DNA from: an uncultured Eubacteriales bacterium
GTDB taxonomy: Bacteria; Bacillota; Clostridia; Oscillospirales; CAG-272
DNA: 64,000 bases
Assembly (NCBI GenBank): GCA_934462825.1
Contig: CAKSIP010000004.1
Span: 29,292-93,291, forward strand
Reading direction: 5' to 3'
Shown: positions 17,606-28,000 of the stretch, one piece after another
Position numbering within the stretch: position 1 is the first letter of the stretch
Layout: each line of letters opens with the position of its first letter
Notes under the pieces: generated by a model
Seen by the model: the letters and a program-made list of their open reading frames with translations, nothing else
Database searches by the model: none
What the model was told of the DNA's origin: nothing
Program-made: the position numbers and the translations under genes

Positions 17606-18888
17606 CAGGCAAGCACTTTACCCTCATACATATTTCTGCAATCGGTAATAATGCTATCATTGACCTCAAGGTAAACGTAAAAATCATCGCTGTTTACGTT
17701 TTGGGCAGAAACGACATAATAACCGTCTCCCTCATACAGAATCACCGTTTTGCGGAAGCTGGCTTTTCCGTCCTTCAAGATAAACACGCCGGTATTGCCG
17801 TTTTGCTCGCACACAGCCGAGATCGGAATACGAAAGCCTGTCACATCGCGGCTGACGATATTGATTTGCTGCAAGCGCAAGCCCTCAAAATTGTCGCTGA
17901 CAATGCCACACTGAAACACCATCAAAACCTTGGCCTCCGTGTCGTCATAAATCAGCCGATCCAGCGTCATAAGAAAGGTTCGATTTTCGCTATCCGGGAA
18001 AGAAACCGTATAGTCGCTTCCGAGGCGAAAGCTATCCGAAAGGCCCTTCACCGTAGGAATAACAATATACCAACGATAATCCAGCAAAATTTTACCGACC
18101 GCTTCTGTCGTTTCCGGCGCTTGTCCGGTCATATTCCAAAAGCTCTCGTATGTCATATCCTTGATGTTTTCCGAGCTATATATTTTCTCGTATCCGTCGG
18201 TATTTCGGAAAAAATACCCGCCGGCCGACGCCGTAAGGGTTTGATAGTTTCCGGTGTACCGGTTTTCGAGTTCTGCGCGTTGCTTGCGATACGATTGGAG
18301 AAGCGCCTTAAGCTTGTCCTGATCGCCGGCGTAAACTTTCATCTTGTTCAAGAGTGTTAATAACTCATCGGCGCCCGAGGCTACTTTTTCTGCGTCCCCG
18401 TTGCTTGTCGCGCGCATCATGTCATAATACAGCTGTGAAATCCCGTTTTGCACGTTTTTGGAATCGCCCAGCGTAAAAGTTCCCTTTCCGATACTTTCCT
18501 CCAACAGCGCAATGTGGTGGTCTAACTCATCCATTTTTTTCTGCAACCCCTCATCGCTTTTCACGGAATACACCTTGGCCAAAGTATCGCCGGGATTGAT
18601 TCTTTCCGCGTTATCCGCTATGTAAAGGACATCGCCGTGGTAGTCGGAGGGCACCGTCATTTCGTTGCGAAGCATGTACCCCTCAAACGTCATGGATTCT
18701 TTTTCGTTCACAATCGTGGCCGGTTCAATATCAATCAATGTGGTAAATCCATCCGTTGAGTGAAAAACCGTCCAAATGACAAGAGTGAGAAGCAACACGG
18801 TTGACAAAATGCCGGGCAACCATTTGCGCAACATTTTTTTTTGCTTTTCGTTTAAGCGAAAAAATTCCAATTGTTTCGGCCAGCGCAA
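17605..18888 (-). CDS. HlyD-like membrane-anchored protein of unknown role
   Basis: A 427-residue protein with a short basic cytoplasmic N-terminus, one membrane segment (about 23-42) and a large external part. That part resembles periplasmic adaptors of the HlyD type: a biotinyl-lipoyl-like half (YHGDVLYIADNAERINPGDTLAKVYS region), a helical hairpin (about 100-200) and a second beta half toward the C-terminus. Adaptor proteins usually work with a transporter, but none lies next to it. Here it precedes yggS-sepF-yggT, so a role in envelope or septum formation is as likely. Specific function is unknown. Confidence 0.7.
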   Translation of the reverse strand: MRWPKQLEFFRLNEKQKKMLRKWLPGILSTVLLLTLVIWTVFHSTDGFTTLIDIEPATIVNEKESMTFEGYMLRNEMTVPSDYHGDVLYIADNAERINPGDTLAKVYSVKSDEGLQKKMDELDHHIALLEESIGKGTFTLGDSKNVQNGISQLYYDMMRATSNGDAEKVASGADELLTLLNKMKVYAGDQDKLKALLQSYRKQRAELENRYTGNYQTLTASAGGYFFRNTDGYEKIYSSENIKDMTYESFWNMTGQAPETTEAVGKILLDYRWYIVIPTVKGLSDSFRLGSDYTVSFPDSENRTFLMTLDRLIYDDTEAKVLMVFQCGIVSDNFEGLRLQQINIVSRDVTGFRIPISAVCEQNGNTGVFILKDGKASFRKTVILYEGDGYYVVSAQNVNSDDFYVYLEVNDSIITDCRNMYEGKVLA

Positions 18889-18915
18889 AATCTCATCTCT
18901 CCTTAAATCTTATAT

Positions 18916-19923
18916 TTAATTTATTATATCATAGTTTACAAAAGATTGAAAGAGATTTACCGCAATATTTATAATTTTTTCAAAATTCGGGTTCCCGTCA
19001 ATGTCAATCCACTGCACCTCTCCGTGCGAAGAAAACCAGGTCATTTGTCGCTTGGCATAGTGCTTGGAGGCCTGTTTAATCGCCTGAACCGCTTCATCAC
19101 GAGTACAAGTCCCTTGCAAGAACTCCAATATCTCTTTATAACCAATAGCCTGCGCCGCTGTATGATTGGAGACAAAAACGCCCGATTTCCAAAGAGATCT
19201 CACCTCATTTTCCAGGCCTTGCTCCATCATGCGATCCACACGACAGTCAATGCGATCATAAAGCGCCTGGCGATCCAAATAGCGCAGGCCGATCACAAGC
19301 GAATGATAGCGTTTTTCCTGCAATTGGGACTGTCGATCCAACTCGCTTTTGGTGATACCACGGCATCGGTAAATTTCCAATGCACGAATGACACGTCGCA
19401 GATTGTTTTCGTGTATTTTCGCGGCGCTTTCCGGATCCACCCGGCAAAGCAACTGATATACCGCCCCATTTCCCTGCGATTGTGCCAAAGCCTCCAGCTC
19501 GGCCCGATATTCGGGGCAGGCCTCCGGCTGCTCAAAATTCCTGGCACACAGCAGGCTATCCAGATACAAGCCGGTGCCGCCGCAAAAGATCGGAATTTTC
19601 CCGCGGCTGGCAACATCCTCCACGCACCGCGCCGCATCCCGAACATAATCCGCGCAAGAATACACTTCATGCGGATCGGCAATATCCAAAAGATGATGCG
19701 GAATCGTTTCCTTTTCGTCCTCCGTGATCTTTCCCGTGCCCACATCCATCCCGCGATAAATCTGCATGGAATCGCAAGACAAGATTTCCCCGTCGATATG
19801 TTTGGCCAGAGCCACCGCCAAGGCGCTTTTTCCGCTCCCCGTCGGCCCTACCACGGCCACAACGTGCGGTTTAGACCGGCTTTCGGAATCTTTTTCTATA
19901 TTTCTATCCCTATCTTTATCCAT
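18916..19923 (-). CDS. miaA: tRNA dimethylallyltransferase
   Basis: Adds a dimethylallyl group to A37 of tRNAs reading UNN codons. The P-loop GPTGSGKS lies near residue 26, followed by the substrate-binding ILSCDSMQIYRGMDVGTGK region and the FCGGTGLYLDSLL stretch. The ATG at 19923 was chosen, with a TTG three codons earlier as an alternative. The first 20 or so residues are a charged Asp/Arg/Lys/Glu run encoded by a 6-nt repeat and are not part of the normal fold, which usually starts a few residues before the P-loop. A heptamer repeat fills the gap to queA. Confidence 0.95.
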   Translation of the reverse strand: MDKDRDRNIEKDSESRSKPHVVAVVGPTGSGKSALAVALAKHIDGEILSCDSMQIYRGMDVGTGKITEDEKETIPHHLLDIADPHEVYSCADYVRDAARCVEDVASRGKIPIFCGGTGLYLDSLLCARNFEQPEACPEYRAELEALAQSQGNGAVYQLLCRVDPESAAKIHENNLRRVIRALEIYRCRGITKSELDRQSQLQEKRYHSLVIGLRYLDRQALYDRIDCRVDRMMEQGLENEVRSLWKSGVFVSNHTAAQAIGYKEILEFLQGTCTRDEAVQAIKQASKHYAKRQMTWFSSHGEVQWIDIDGNPNFEKIINIAVNLFQSFVNYDIIN

Positions 19924-19946
19924 TCTTTCCAATCCGTTTTCTTTTT

Positions 19947-19988
19947 TGCTTTCTGCTTTATGCTTTCTGCTTTATGCTTTATGCTTTT
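19947..19988 (-). repeat. Six 7-nt tandem units between queA and miaA
   Basis: Plus-strand units TGCTTTC, TGCTTTA, TGCTTTC, TGCTTTA, TGCTTTA, TGCTTTT. It is the cleanest of the four heptamer arrays and lies 24 nt upstream of the miaA start. Confidence 0.8.
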
Positions 19989-19999
19989 TGCCACGCCGC

Positions 20000-21112
20000 T
20001 TATTGGATAAGCATGGCATCGCCAAAGGAAAAGAAGCGATACTGCTCGGCTACTGCCGTGCGATACGCTTGCAGCATGGCCTCTCTGTTGTAAAACGCGG
20101 AGACCAGCATCAAAAGCGTGCTTTCCGGCAAATGAAAATTCGTAATCAAGGCATCGACGGCTTTGAAGCGATAGCCCGGATAAATAAAAATCCCCGTATC
20201 GCCCGACATCGCCCGAATCTGTCCTGTCTCATCCGCCACACTTTCCAGGGTGCGCGTGGAGGTGGTTCCCACGCAAACGATTCGCCCCCCGTTTTTCTTT
20301 CTTTCGTTGATCGTTTGGGCGCTTTCTTCCGAAACGGAAAAATACTCGGTATGCATCAAATGATCCTGAATATGATCTTCCTTCACCGGGCGGAACGTCC
20401 CCAGCCCCACATGCAGCATAACGGGAACAATGGCAACGCCCTTCGCGCGAATTTTTTCCATCAGCTCCGGCGTAAAATGAAGGCCGGCGGTGGGGGCCGC
20501 CGCGGAGCCTTCATCCTTCGCATAAACCGTCTGATAGCGATTATTGTCCTGCAAGCGCTCGGTAATATACGGCGGCAACGGCATCAGGCCGATCTGATGC
20601 AAAATTTCATACACATTGGCATACTTTGTTTTATCATAGGTAAAGTGGATTTTACGGTTGCCTTCGTCTACAATATCCGTAATCTCTCCGCTAAGGATTC
20701 CGTGACCGAAAGAAAGCTTTTGCCCGATTTTTGCTCGTTTTCCCGGCTTGACCAATGTTTCCCAGCAATCCATCTCCCTCATACGAAGCAGCAACAATTC
20801 AATCGTTGCCTCGGGACGTCCCTCCACGTGGCCGTACAAGCGTGCCGGAATCACCTTGGAATCGTTGATAACCAACACATCCTCCGGGTTCAGATAATCC
20901 ACTATATCCGAAAAGTGACGATGCCGGATGTCACCGGTCGCACGGTCGATCACCATCAAACGGGAAGTATCCCTCGGCTCGATCGGATGCTGTGCAATCA
21001 GTTCCTGCGGCAAATCATAGTAGAAATCCGCTGTTTTCAGATCGGTTGCCGGCATTTCATTGACGATATAATTGGGGCATATTCCCTTTTTTTCTTGCTT
21101 TTCAAGTTCCAT
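20000..21112 (-). CDS. queA: SAM:tRNA ribosyltransferase-isomerase
   Basis: Transfers and rearranges the ribose of S-adenosylmethionine onto preQ1 in tRNA, making epoxyqueuosine. The N-terminal motif [19 protein letters not shown], the middle [14 protein letters not shown] and the C-terminal [19 protein letters not shown] are diagnostic. The protein has 370 residues, about 25 more than usual, because of an N-terminal extension. GGAGATGG lies just before the ATG at 21112, so the extension seems real, though an ATG at 21055 ([11 protein letters not shown]) would give the standard length. No other queuosine genes are in view. It is first in the operon and has its own promoter. Confidence 0.95.
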   Translation of the reverse strand: MELEKQEKKGICPNYIVNEMPATDLKTADFYYDLPQELIAQHPIEPRDTSRLMVIDRATGDIRHRHFSDIVDYLNPEDVLVINDSKVIPARLYGHVEGRPEATIELLLLRMREMDCWETLVKPGKRAKIGQKLSFGHGILSGEITDIVDEGNRKIHFTYDKTKYANVYEILHQIGLMPLPPYITERLQDNNRYQTVYAKDEGSAAAPTAGLHFTPELMEKIRAKGVAIVPVMLHVGLGTFRPVKEDHIQDHLMHTEYFSVSEESAQTINERKKNGGRIVCVGTTSTRTLESVADETGQIRAMSGDTGIFIYPGYRFKAVDALITNFHLPESTLLMLVSAFYNREAMLQAYRTAVAEQYRFFSFGDAMLIQ

Positions 21113-21269
21113 TTTTCCATCTCCATCTGCCGCTCCGGCAACGCCTCACAGGGCTTTCCCAAGCGGGATTGTCGGCTTTTTATACTTTCCCGAAAAAAAT
21201 GCACCGACAGGCTTCGCACTTTTCCGACGAACGCATACACTGTTAATGCCGAGACAAATTTTATATTTT

Positions 21270-21298
21270 ATTATATATCAAAAAGCCAGAAATTGCAA
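21270..21298 (-). promoter_or_regulatory. Promoter of the queA-miaA run
   Basis: On the minus strand TTGCAA, 17-nt spacer, TATAAT. It lies about 160 bp upstream of queA and diverges from dapA. Confidence 0.7.
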
Positions 21299-21344
21299 GC
21301 ATTTCCCGGCTTGATCCCATATTTTTTTGAAAAGAGGTGGTTCT

Positions 21345-22253
21345 GTGAGCGTACATGCAAGTCCGATTTTTACCGGCACGGCCACGGCTCTTGTCACGCC
21401 CTTTCAAGACGGAAAAATTGATTTCCCGACCTTGGGAAAGCTAATGGATCGTCAGATAGAAGCCGGTATTTCCGCTTTAGTGCTATGCGGCACCACCGGA
21501 GAGGCCGCCACAATGAGCATAGCCGAGCATGTTTCCTGCGTGTCTTTTGCCGCAGAACATGCGAGGGGGCGCGCAACCATCATTGCCGGATGCGGATGTA
21601 ATTGCACGGCCAAAGCGCTGACGCTCACCAAGGAATGCTGTCGTGCGGGAGCGGATGCGCTTTTATCGGTGACGCCTTATTACAACAAAGCCTCGCCGGA
21701 GGGGCTTATCCGACATTTTTCTCTCATTGCCGATACAGCGGAAAAGCCCGTTTTGCTTTATAATGTTCCTTCCCGAACCGGTTGCCATATTCCCATTGCC
21801 GTTTATGAGGTTCTGGCACGCCACGGAAACATTGTCGGAACCAAGGAGGCCTCCGGCAATCTCAGCGCCATTGCCGAAGTGGCCGCACGATGCGGGCCGG
21901 ACTTTGCCATTTATTCCGGGAATGACGATCAATATCTCCCCATTCTGTCGATTGGCGGCGTCGGATGTGTCTCGGTGGTTGCCAATATTATGCCGAAAGA
22001 AACGGAGCAAATCGGGCTTCTTTACAAATCCGGCCTTTTTGCGCAAGCTCAAACTGCACAGCTTTCTTTACTTCCGCTGATCGCTGCGCTGTTTTGTGAA
22101 GTCAACCCGATTCCCGTCAAATATGCGCTCTCTCGGATGGGGCTGTGCCGGGAGGAGATGCGGCTGCCCCTGTGCCCTCCGGCACCCGAATCGCAACGGC
22201 GCATTGAAGCCGTTTTGCGACAATATGCGCTGTTGCCGAAGGGCGGCGATTAG
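21345..22253 (+). CDS. dapA: 4-hydroxy-tetrahydrodipicolinate synthase
   Basis: Condenses pyruvate with aspartate semialdehyde in the lysine/diaminopimelate pathway. The Schiff-base lysine is K167 in GTKEASGN, the catalytic tyrosine is Y139 in LLYNVPSRTG, and the GTTGE turn lies at 49-53. It has 302 residues, slightly longer than usual. The start is a GTG with AGAGGTGG seven bases upstream; an in-frame TTG 18 nt earlier lies on top of that ribosome site and was rejected. It is a lone gene, divergent from queA, and ends in a long stem-loop shared with the convergent LRR gene. Confidence 0.96.
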   Translation: MSVHASPIFTGTATALVTPFQDGKIDFPTLGKLMDRQIEAGISALVLCGTTGEAATMSIAEHVSCVSFAAEHARGRATIIAGCGCNCTAKALTLTKECCRAGADALLSVTPYYNKASPEGLIRHFSLIADTAEKPVLLYNVPSRTGCHIPIAVYEVLARHGNIVGTKEASGNLSAIAEVAARCGPDFAIYSGNDDQYLPILSIGGVGCVSVVANIMPKETEQIGLLYKSGLFAQAQTAQLSLLPLIAALFCEVNPIPVKYALSRMGLCREEMRLPLCPPAPESQRRIEAVLRQYALLPKGGD

Positions 22254-22313
22254 GCTATGCTTTTGCATCAAAAACCAGATTGTGTCCCATTTCCGACAAA
22301 CTTCGGCTGTTTT

Positions 22314-22357
22314 TAGGGGATGTCGAAAAATCCTGAAGGATTTTTCGACATCCCCTA
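22314..22357. terminator. Bidirectional terminator between dapA and the LRR gene
   Basis: A perfect 20-bp stem with a TGAA loop, arms beginning TAGGGGATGTCGAAAAATCC. The A/T block inside the stem gives a U-tract in both directions. Confidence 0.85.
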
Positions 22358-22379
22358 TCGTTTCAAAACCACAAAAATA

Positions 22380-23672
22380 TTATTCTTTCGTTTCCGATTC
22401 TACCGTCGCAACCGCATCGTCCTCGGATGCGTCCGATGCATTTTCGTTTTCAACAAGCTCGGACGAGCCAAGTTCGGGCGTCTTTTCCTCCGTCAAAACA
22501 GTGGCGGCAGGACTTGTTTCTTCGGTAGCTTCTTCTTTTTCTTCGTTTTCTTGTGTATGGGCCTCCCATGCGGTCGGCGTCTCTGTTTCGGTTACTTCGT
22601 TTGCTTCGGTTGTTTCCGCCGATTCTACCGGAGTGAGCAGCGGCATATCGGGCGTGACTTCCGTGCAGCCTTCCTCGGCCTTGATTTCCGCCTCATTCCG
22701 ATTCTGCTCTTCCGGGCAAATCACAAGCAACCGATTTTTTTGGATCAGTTTTTTCAGTGCTCGGCGAAGCGTTTGCGCGCTTTTTTCATTGTACACAACG
22801 ATGGTCAAGGGATGATTTTCATCCAACCGGCAATTTTGAAAAGCGTTGGCGCTGATTTTCCACTTAGCCGGCATCAGTTGCAAGGATTTCAGCTCAAAGC
22901 AGCCCTCAAAAGCTCGTGCTTGTATTTTTATTTTGCGTAGTTTTTCATTGCTGCTTTCCTCGCCGATCACGACTTCCGAAAGAGCACGGCATCCCGAAAA
23001 GGCGCCTTTCCCGATTTTCTTCAAGTCTTGGCCGATTTGAACGTTTTTCAAATTGTAGCAACCGGAAAAAGCCTTTTTTTCAATAACGCGCAAAGGGGAT
23101 GAGAAGGCAAGGGATTCCAGCGCCATACATCCGGCAAACGCCTTTTCCCGAACAATCTCCACCGCCGGCCCCATTTCCAAAGAGGTCAGGCGCTGGCAGT
23201 CATAGAAGGCTTTTTCGGGTATGATGCGATGAAGAATCGGAATCTGAACTTGCTTCAGCTGGTGACAACCGCTAAAGCATTCCGCTCCAAATTCAATCAG
23301 ATATGGATTGATGGCCGCTTCTTTCAAGCTGTAGCAGTTTTTGAAAGCGCTTTCGCCGATAGAAATAACAGAATTCATGTTTTGCAAGCTTTCCATCGCA
23401 AAGCAGTTTTCAAAAGCGCATTCTTCCACGATAACCTGACCGGCCGGCGGGAAAACGACCGTTTTCAACCCCGAACAATCGCTGAAGGCCTTTTTTTGAA
23501 TGGTACGGATATTGCCCGGTATCGACACTTTTTCAATGATTTGTCTGCGTTTTACGCAAAACGCGCCTTCGCCCACACCGATTAGTTTTAAACGGCAAGG
23601 AAGCTCCATTTCTTTGTCCGGGCGTTTACATTTTACAATCAGGCCGTAGCGTTCCTTATAAATTTTTCTCAT
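22380..23672 (-). CDS. BspA-like leucine-rich repeat protein, cytoplasmic
   Basis: A 430-residue protein with ten LRR_5 repeats (about 28-290), each marked by an AF..C type core such as KAFSDC, SAFKNC, KAFAGC, GAFSGC and NAFQNC. Such repeats usually form curved binding surfaces, often on secreted proteins, but there is no signal peptide or membrane segment here. After a short basic section (about 300-320) comes a low-complexity Glu/Thr/Ala tail of about 110 residues. It overlaps the preceding exporter gene by 17 bp, so the two are made together. AAGGAG precedes the ATG. Function is unknown. Confidence 0.8.
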   Translation of the reverse strand: MRKIYKERYGLIVKCKRPDKEMELPCRLKLIGVGEGAFCVKRRQIIEKVSIPGNIRTIQKKAFSDCSGLKTVVFPPAGQVIVEECAFENCFAMESLQNMNSVISIGESAFKNCYSLKEAAINPYLIEFGAECFSGCHQLKQVQIPILHRIIPEKAFYDCQRLTSLEMGPAVEIVREKAFAGCMALESLAFSSPLRVIEKKAFSGCYNLKNVQIGQDLKKIGKGAFSGCRALSEVVIGEESSNEKLRKIKIQARAFEGCFELKSLQLMPAKWKISANAFQNCRLDENHPLTIVVYNEKSAQTLRRALKKLIQKNRLLVICPEEQNRNEAEIKAEEGCTEVTPDMPLLTPVESAETTEANEVTETETPTAWEAHTQENEEKEEATEETSPAATVLTEEKTPELGSSELVENENASDASEDDAVATVESETKE

Positions 23673-24162
23673 CGAGCGCTCTCCTTTTTTTCCTACCCTT
23701 AAAATATTGAATCACGCGAATCCCTACGATCACTACAACAATACCGAACGCGATAGCAACAGCCACTTTCAGCGTTTCCATGGCACGAGAGACAGCCAAA
23801 TCCCATTCCCCTGCAACAATATACCGCATGGTGTAATACAAGCCGTTTCCGGGCACCAAGGGAACGATAGACGGGAAAATGAACACCGTAGCCGGTGCTT
23901 TCAATACTCTTGCCATCAGTTGCGAATAATTGGTAGCAAGCAAGGAAGCAATCAAATAACAAATAAAAATTTCATTGGTAATAAAATGATTCAAAAGCAA
24001 ATAAATGGCCCAGGAAATGCCGCCGCCCAAGGCCGCGCAAATCAGCTTTTTTCCCTTCAAATCAAAGATCATGCTGAATCCGATGGAGCTTATCAGGGCG
24101 CAAAGGGTTTGCAGAATGGATTGCAAAGGTTCTCTCAGTTCCGTTATACTAACATTCATCAT
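23656..24162 (-). CDS. Threonine/serine exporter, YjjB-like half
   Basis: A 168-residue membrane protein with four or five hydrophobic segments of the ThrE-2/DUF3815 type (MLNPMEL... does not apply; visible marks are FPSIVPLVPGNGLYYTMRY and the final VGIRVIQYFKGRKKR). It forms the smaller half of a split amino-acid exporter with the next gene. The ATG at 24162 overlaps the stop of the larger half by 4 bp (ATGA), the sign of a stoichiometric pair. Substrate, Thr/Ser or small dicarboxylates, is known only by family. Confidence 0.88.
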   Translation of the reverse strand: MMNVSITELREPLQSILQTLCALISSIGFSMIFDLKGKKLICAALGGGISWAIYLLLNHFITNEIFICYLIASLLATNYSQLMARVLKAPATVFIFPSIVPLVPGNGLYYTMRYIVAGEWDLAVSRAMETLKVAVAIAFGIVVVIVGIRVIQYFKGRKKRRALDEKNL

Positions 24163-24983
24163 ATCAAAGCAAGTCCTCCGCACAGATAAACGGCAAAAGC
24201 ATATCCGCTGGCAATGGCGCAGGCAATCAGCACCGATTCATACAATTTCAGCGTTCCCGTTGCGGTATCGCCGGACAATACATCCTCCATGGCCGAGGTA
24301 AAGTTGATACCCGGTATCACAAGCATGATACATCCAATCATAATCTTATCCAAATTGTTCCCTATGCCAAAACGCACGCTAAAGATGGAAATTACACCGG
24401 CCACGAAAGCGCATAGCATGTAATAAACCACTTTATTCATACGATTGTTATAGATGTACCGGTCTATGACAAATATCACAAAGGCTCCGATCATTGTCGC
24501 CAACGCGTCCCTCAAGGTACCTCCGAAAAAGACGACACATCCCCCGGCAGCCAGAAAACTGCCGAGTATGCCCCGCCAGGCGGGCGGGCGCTGGGCATAA
24601 ACAATTTTCCGCATGCGACTTTCCACTTCCTCAATCGCGGGGCGAGTGCGGCAAATATACCGCGAAAGCTCGTTTAGCTCCTCAAGTCGGTTAAATTCAC
24701 GTCCGCTGGCGCAGATTCTGCGCGATTGGGTAATGATTTCCCCGTTTTCCCAACAAACCGTCACAATAATCGCCGACGTGATGGAAAACACATCCGCCCG
24801 CAAAGCGCCATACGCCGTACACAGGCGACTGATGGTTTCTTCTACACGGTTCACCTCTCCGCCGCAAATCAGCATTTGCTCGCCAATATCCAGGATCAGC
24901 TGTGTGAGTTGATTTTTACTTTCAGGAAGGGGCGGCGTATTTTGCTGTCCGCTTTCTTCTATTTCCGTTTTATCCGAATTCAT
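24159..24983 (-). CDS. Threonine/serine exporter, YjjP-like half
   Basis: A 274-residue ThrE-1/DUF1212 protein. The N-terminal half is soluble, with LILDIGEQMLICGGEVNRVE and the conserved TSAIIVTV strand; about five membrane segments follow, including MIGCIMLVIPGINFTSAMED, the typical GINF/T motif. Together with YjjB it exports small amino acids. I chose the ATG at 24983, nine bases after AAAGGG; an ATG at 24992 is too close to that site. The gene starts only 44 bp after the putative glycosidase gene, so it may be read from the amino-sugar operon. Confidence 0.9.
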   Translation of the reverse strand: MNSDKTEIEESGQQNTPPLPESKNQLTQLILDIGEQMLICGGEVNRVEETISRLCTAYGALRADVFSITSAIIVTVCWENGEIITQSRRICASGREFNRLEELNELSRYICRTRPAIEEVESRMRKIVYAQRPPAWRGILGSFLAAGGCVVFFGGTLRDALATMIGAFVIFVIDRYIYNNRMNKVVYYMLCAFVAGVISIFSVRFGIGNNLDKIMIGCIMLVIPGINFTSAMEDVLSGDTATGTLKLYESVLIACAIASGYAFAVYLCGGLALI

Positions 24984-25026
24984 TTTCAACATCCCTTTCT
25001 CAAAAGAAAGTTAAATCTTCCTGTTT

Positions 25027-28000
25027 TCACAATCCAAGAGCCACCCTGCATTCCGCATCTTTTTCAAAGTCCGCTGTCAACGTCCGGCGCTCTCCCTCAT
25101 GCAGAAGGACAAATTCCGTTTTTCCGACGCCCTGCAGCTTGAGCGATGCTCGATCGGTAAACTCCACCTCGGCTCTTTCGTCGTAAGAAAAGACTGCGGT
25201 TTTATCCTGCACGGCAATTTTGACAAGTGTACCAAACGGAAGCGATATGTCATATGAATCGGCTCCGATACGAAGCGTACAATGCCGCGGCGATTGAGGA
25301 TCGCGGTACCAATCCACGGCCAGCACATAAATATCCCTCTCCTGCTCTGCATCGTAAACCGTAAATTCCACATCGTCGCCACACTCGATCCACGCAGACT
25401 CTTGCCGATTGTATTGCTCTGTCAATTCACGGACGGTGGCGATATAGCTGTCGCAAATGGCTTCATTGTGCGGAAAGGCTTTTGCATTGTAGAAATACAG
25501 AGTGCCCTTTCCCAGCGGGATTTTCACTTTTAACGGAGCGCCTGCATCGGTGCGCTCCAAAACCTCTGCCTGATCGCAGAGAGAAGTGCCGATTTCCAGC
25601 GGTTTCTCATGCACGGCGTCCGTCAGGAACTTCGGCTCGGTTTTTCCGCCTGTCAAAAGACGAATCAAAGCATGCTCTGCGTAGGAATGACGACCGGAAA
25701 GGATTTCGTCCCGTTTTGTCGAGGAGGACAGGTGCGCCCAGGAAAGAACGGCCGTTCCTCCGTTTTCCACGTAGCGCTGCATCCGATCCAAGTCCTTCGG
25801 CGTCACGCAGTGGCAACCGCCAAAGACAAGCAGTTTATAATCTCCGTAAATGTCATTTCCTTCGGCCGTAATGGTATCCACATTGCCAAGCGGTGTGCCC
25901 GAATAATAGCCCACGGCGTTATGAGGGCAATTGTGAATATAGAGGGCCTCGCCCGGTTTGGACAGCGGATAAAAGATCTTGTAAAGATCCGTCCAGCTCT
26001 GTTCAGGATCGTCCTCCGGGAAATCGCGCACGCCGTAAACGCCCGAATGGCCAAAGCCTACGGTTCCGTCATAGCGTCCCGAAACAAATGCTACCGGCGT
26101 ATAATAAGAGCCGCGTCTTGTGTGGCACAAAACATACGAGGTGAGATCCTGTTGGTGCTTCAAATAGGCCGAGCAAGCCTCTGTAAAGCGGTGGAAATAG
26201 GAATAATACTCCTCAATATGCCACAGGCCTTCCTCGGTATTGATTTGCGTAATTCCCTGTATATATCCGACATAAAGAGCCAGCCGATAGCGGCGGTATT
26301 TGGCCGGATCGTCATGCGGCGAGCTTGACCATTGCATGGCATGGTGGGCGCCTATCGCGTTCTTCCCATAAGATTTAGCCGTTCCGCGCAGGCTGGAAAC
26401 ATTGGTTTCCATCGTTCCGTACATCAGTTCGGCACCGAAGAAATCAAACCCCGCCTGATAAAAGCATTTGCTGAGCGTGCTGGGGCCTGAATGACGGGGC
26501 GTTCCCGTTCGTATGGATGTCAATATGCGCACGGCTTCTTCCTGCGTTTGTTTCAAATCCCCGTTTACATTTTCGGCATGGGGCCATGTCACGGCTTTAT
26601 CAATCACCGTATAGTTGGCGGGACAATACACATTATCCGTAATATCCGGGCGTTCGAGGTAAAGCTTTTGTCCAAGGCCGTTAAACATATCAAGCTGACG
26701 GATCTTCCGTTTTCCGAAAATATGCGTTCCCCAATAAAAAATCTCTCCGTCGGTTTCGTGCATCTGACGACCAAGGAACATAGGGCCTTCCAGCATTGCC
26801 ACGCTGGGGTTGGCCTGCAAGCCGGGCAGATCCCGCCCTTCGGTCATATGGGCATAACGGATGCCGAGATCGGTCATCACGCGGCGGAACATTTCCCAGG
26901 TTTTTAAATTGAGCTTTCGGGCGCCTCCCCAACGGTAAATCGGACGAATGGTCAAAAAGTTTCCGACGCCGTTTGCCACATACCAAGAAAGATATTCTTC
27001 CATTTCCTCGTAATTCTGGCTGATATAAACCGCGTCGCTGGTGCCGGTATATACGTGGTCTTCCGCTTTTTCCGCCATTTGTTCAATTTCACAGGTTTGC
27101 GAATAGCCGTTGCAGGAAAGGCAAAATTCGGCATGGTTGCAAGCGGCATTGGCTCTCAGCTTGAAGACGTTAAGTCCGCTTTCCTCAAAGCAAACCGAAG
27201 CCGGGGCGGAAAGCACGCCGCTCTCGCAAGAAAAGGAAACCGTAACATGGGAGTGTGCCGTTTTTAGAAGAATCGGAATCTCCTTCTGCGGATGAGCAAT
27301 GCGCGGCACGGCAATCACATCAAAAGGATGCCCGCCCGGTTGCTCCAAAATGGCAACCTCACGGAACGCATACGGAAGCGCGCCGAGATAATCGCTCAGC
27401 AAGTGAAATTCCACGCAGTTTTCCTTCGCTTTCAAAAGGCCGGCGGGAATGGCTACCTCCATTTCGGCATATCGATGACAGCGCTCGAAAAGCTCGCCCG
27501 AATAAATCGTTTCTCCATTCAACGCAATGGCAAAAACCGGCCACTCCTTGCGCGACAGGTTCATACCGAGCCAATCAAAAAAGTCGTTATCCGAGCAGAC
27601 TGTATTAAAGTCCGGCAACACATTATAGCTTTGCTTTTTGTATATGTAGGACAAGGTCGGAAGCTCAAAATAGGCTTCACCCTCATAGGCAAGCCCTTCC
27701 AGCGTTATCACAACGGCCGCTGTAGTCGCCTTCGAAATTTGCACGGGCATCCGAAGCGGCTTCATCGCATAGCTTCCCTCCGGGATCGACAGAGTATAGG
27801 TGTGATCCGGCACACGTCCGGTCAACAAAGGATCCCATCCCTCTTTTTTATCCCACACTTCAAGAACCAGCCGCAGATAGCCGCCTTCCTTGATATGAAG
27901 TCCTTTGACCTCGGCAGAAATGCCGAAGTCAAAGGTATCGGATTCAGGGCGGATACTCAGATAGGAAAGCTTGGGGGGCCACATGATTTTATATAGCGCC

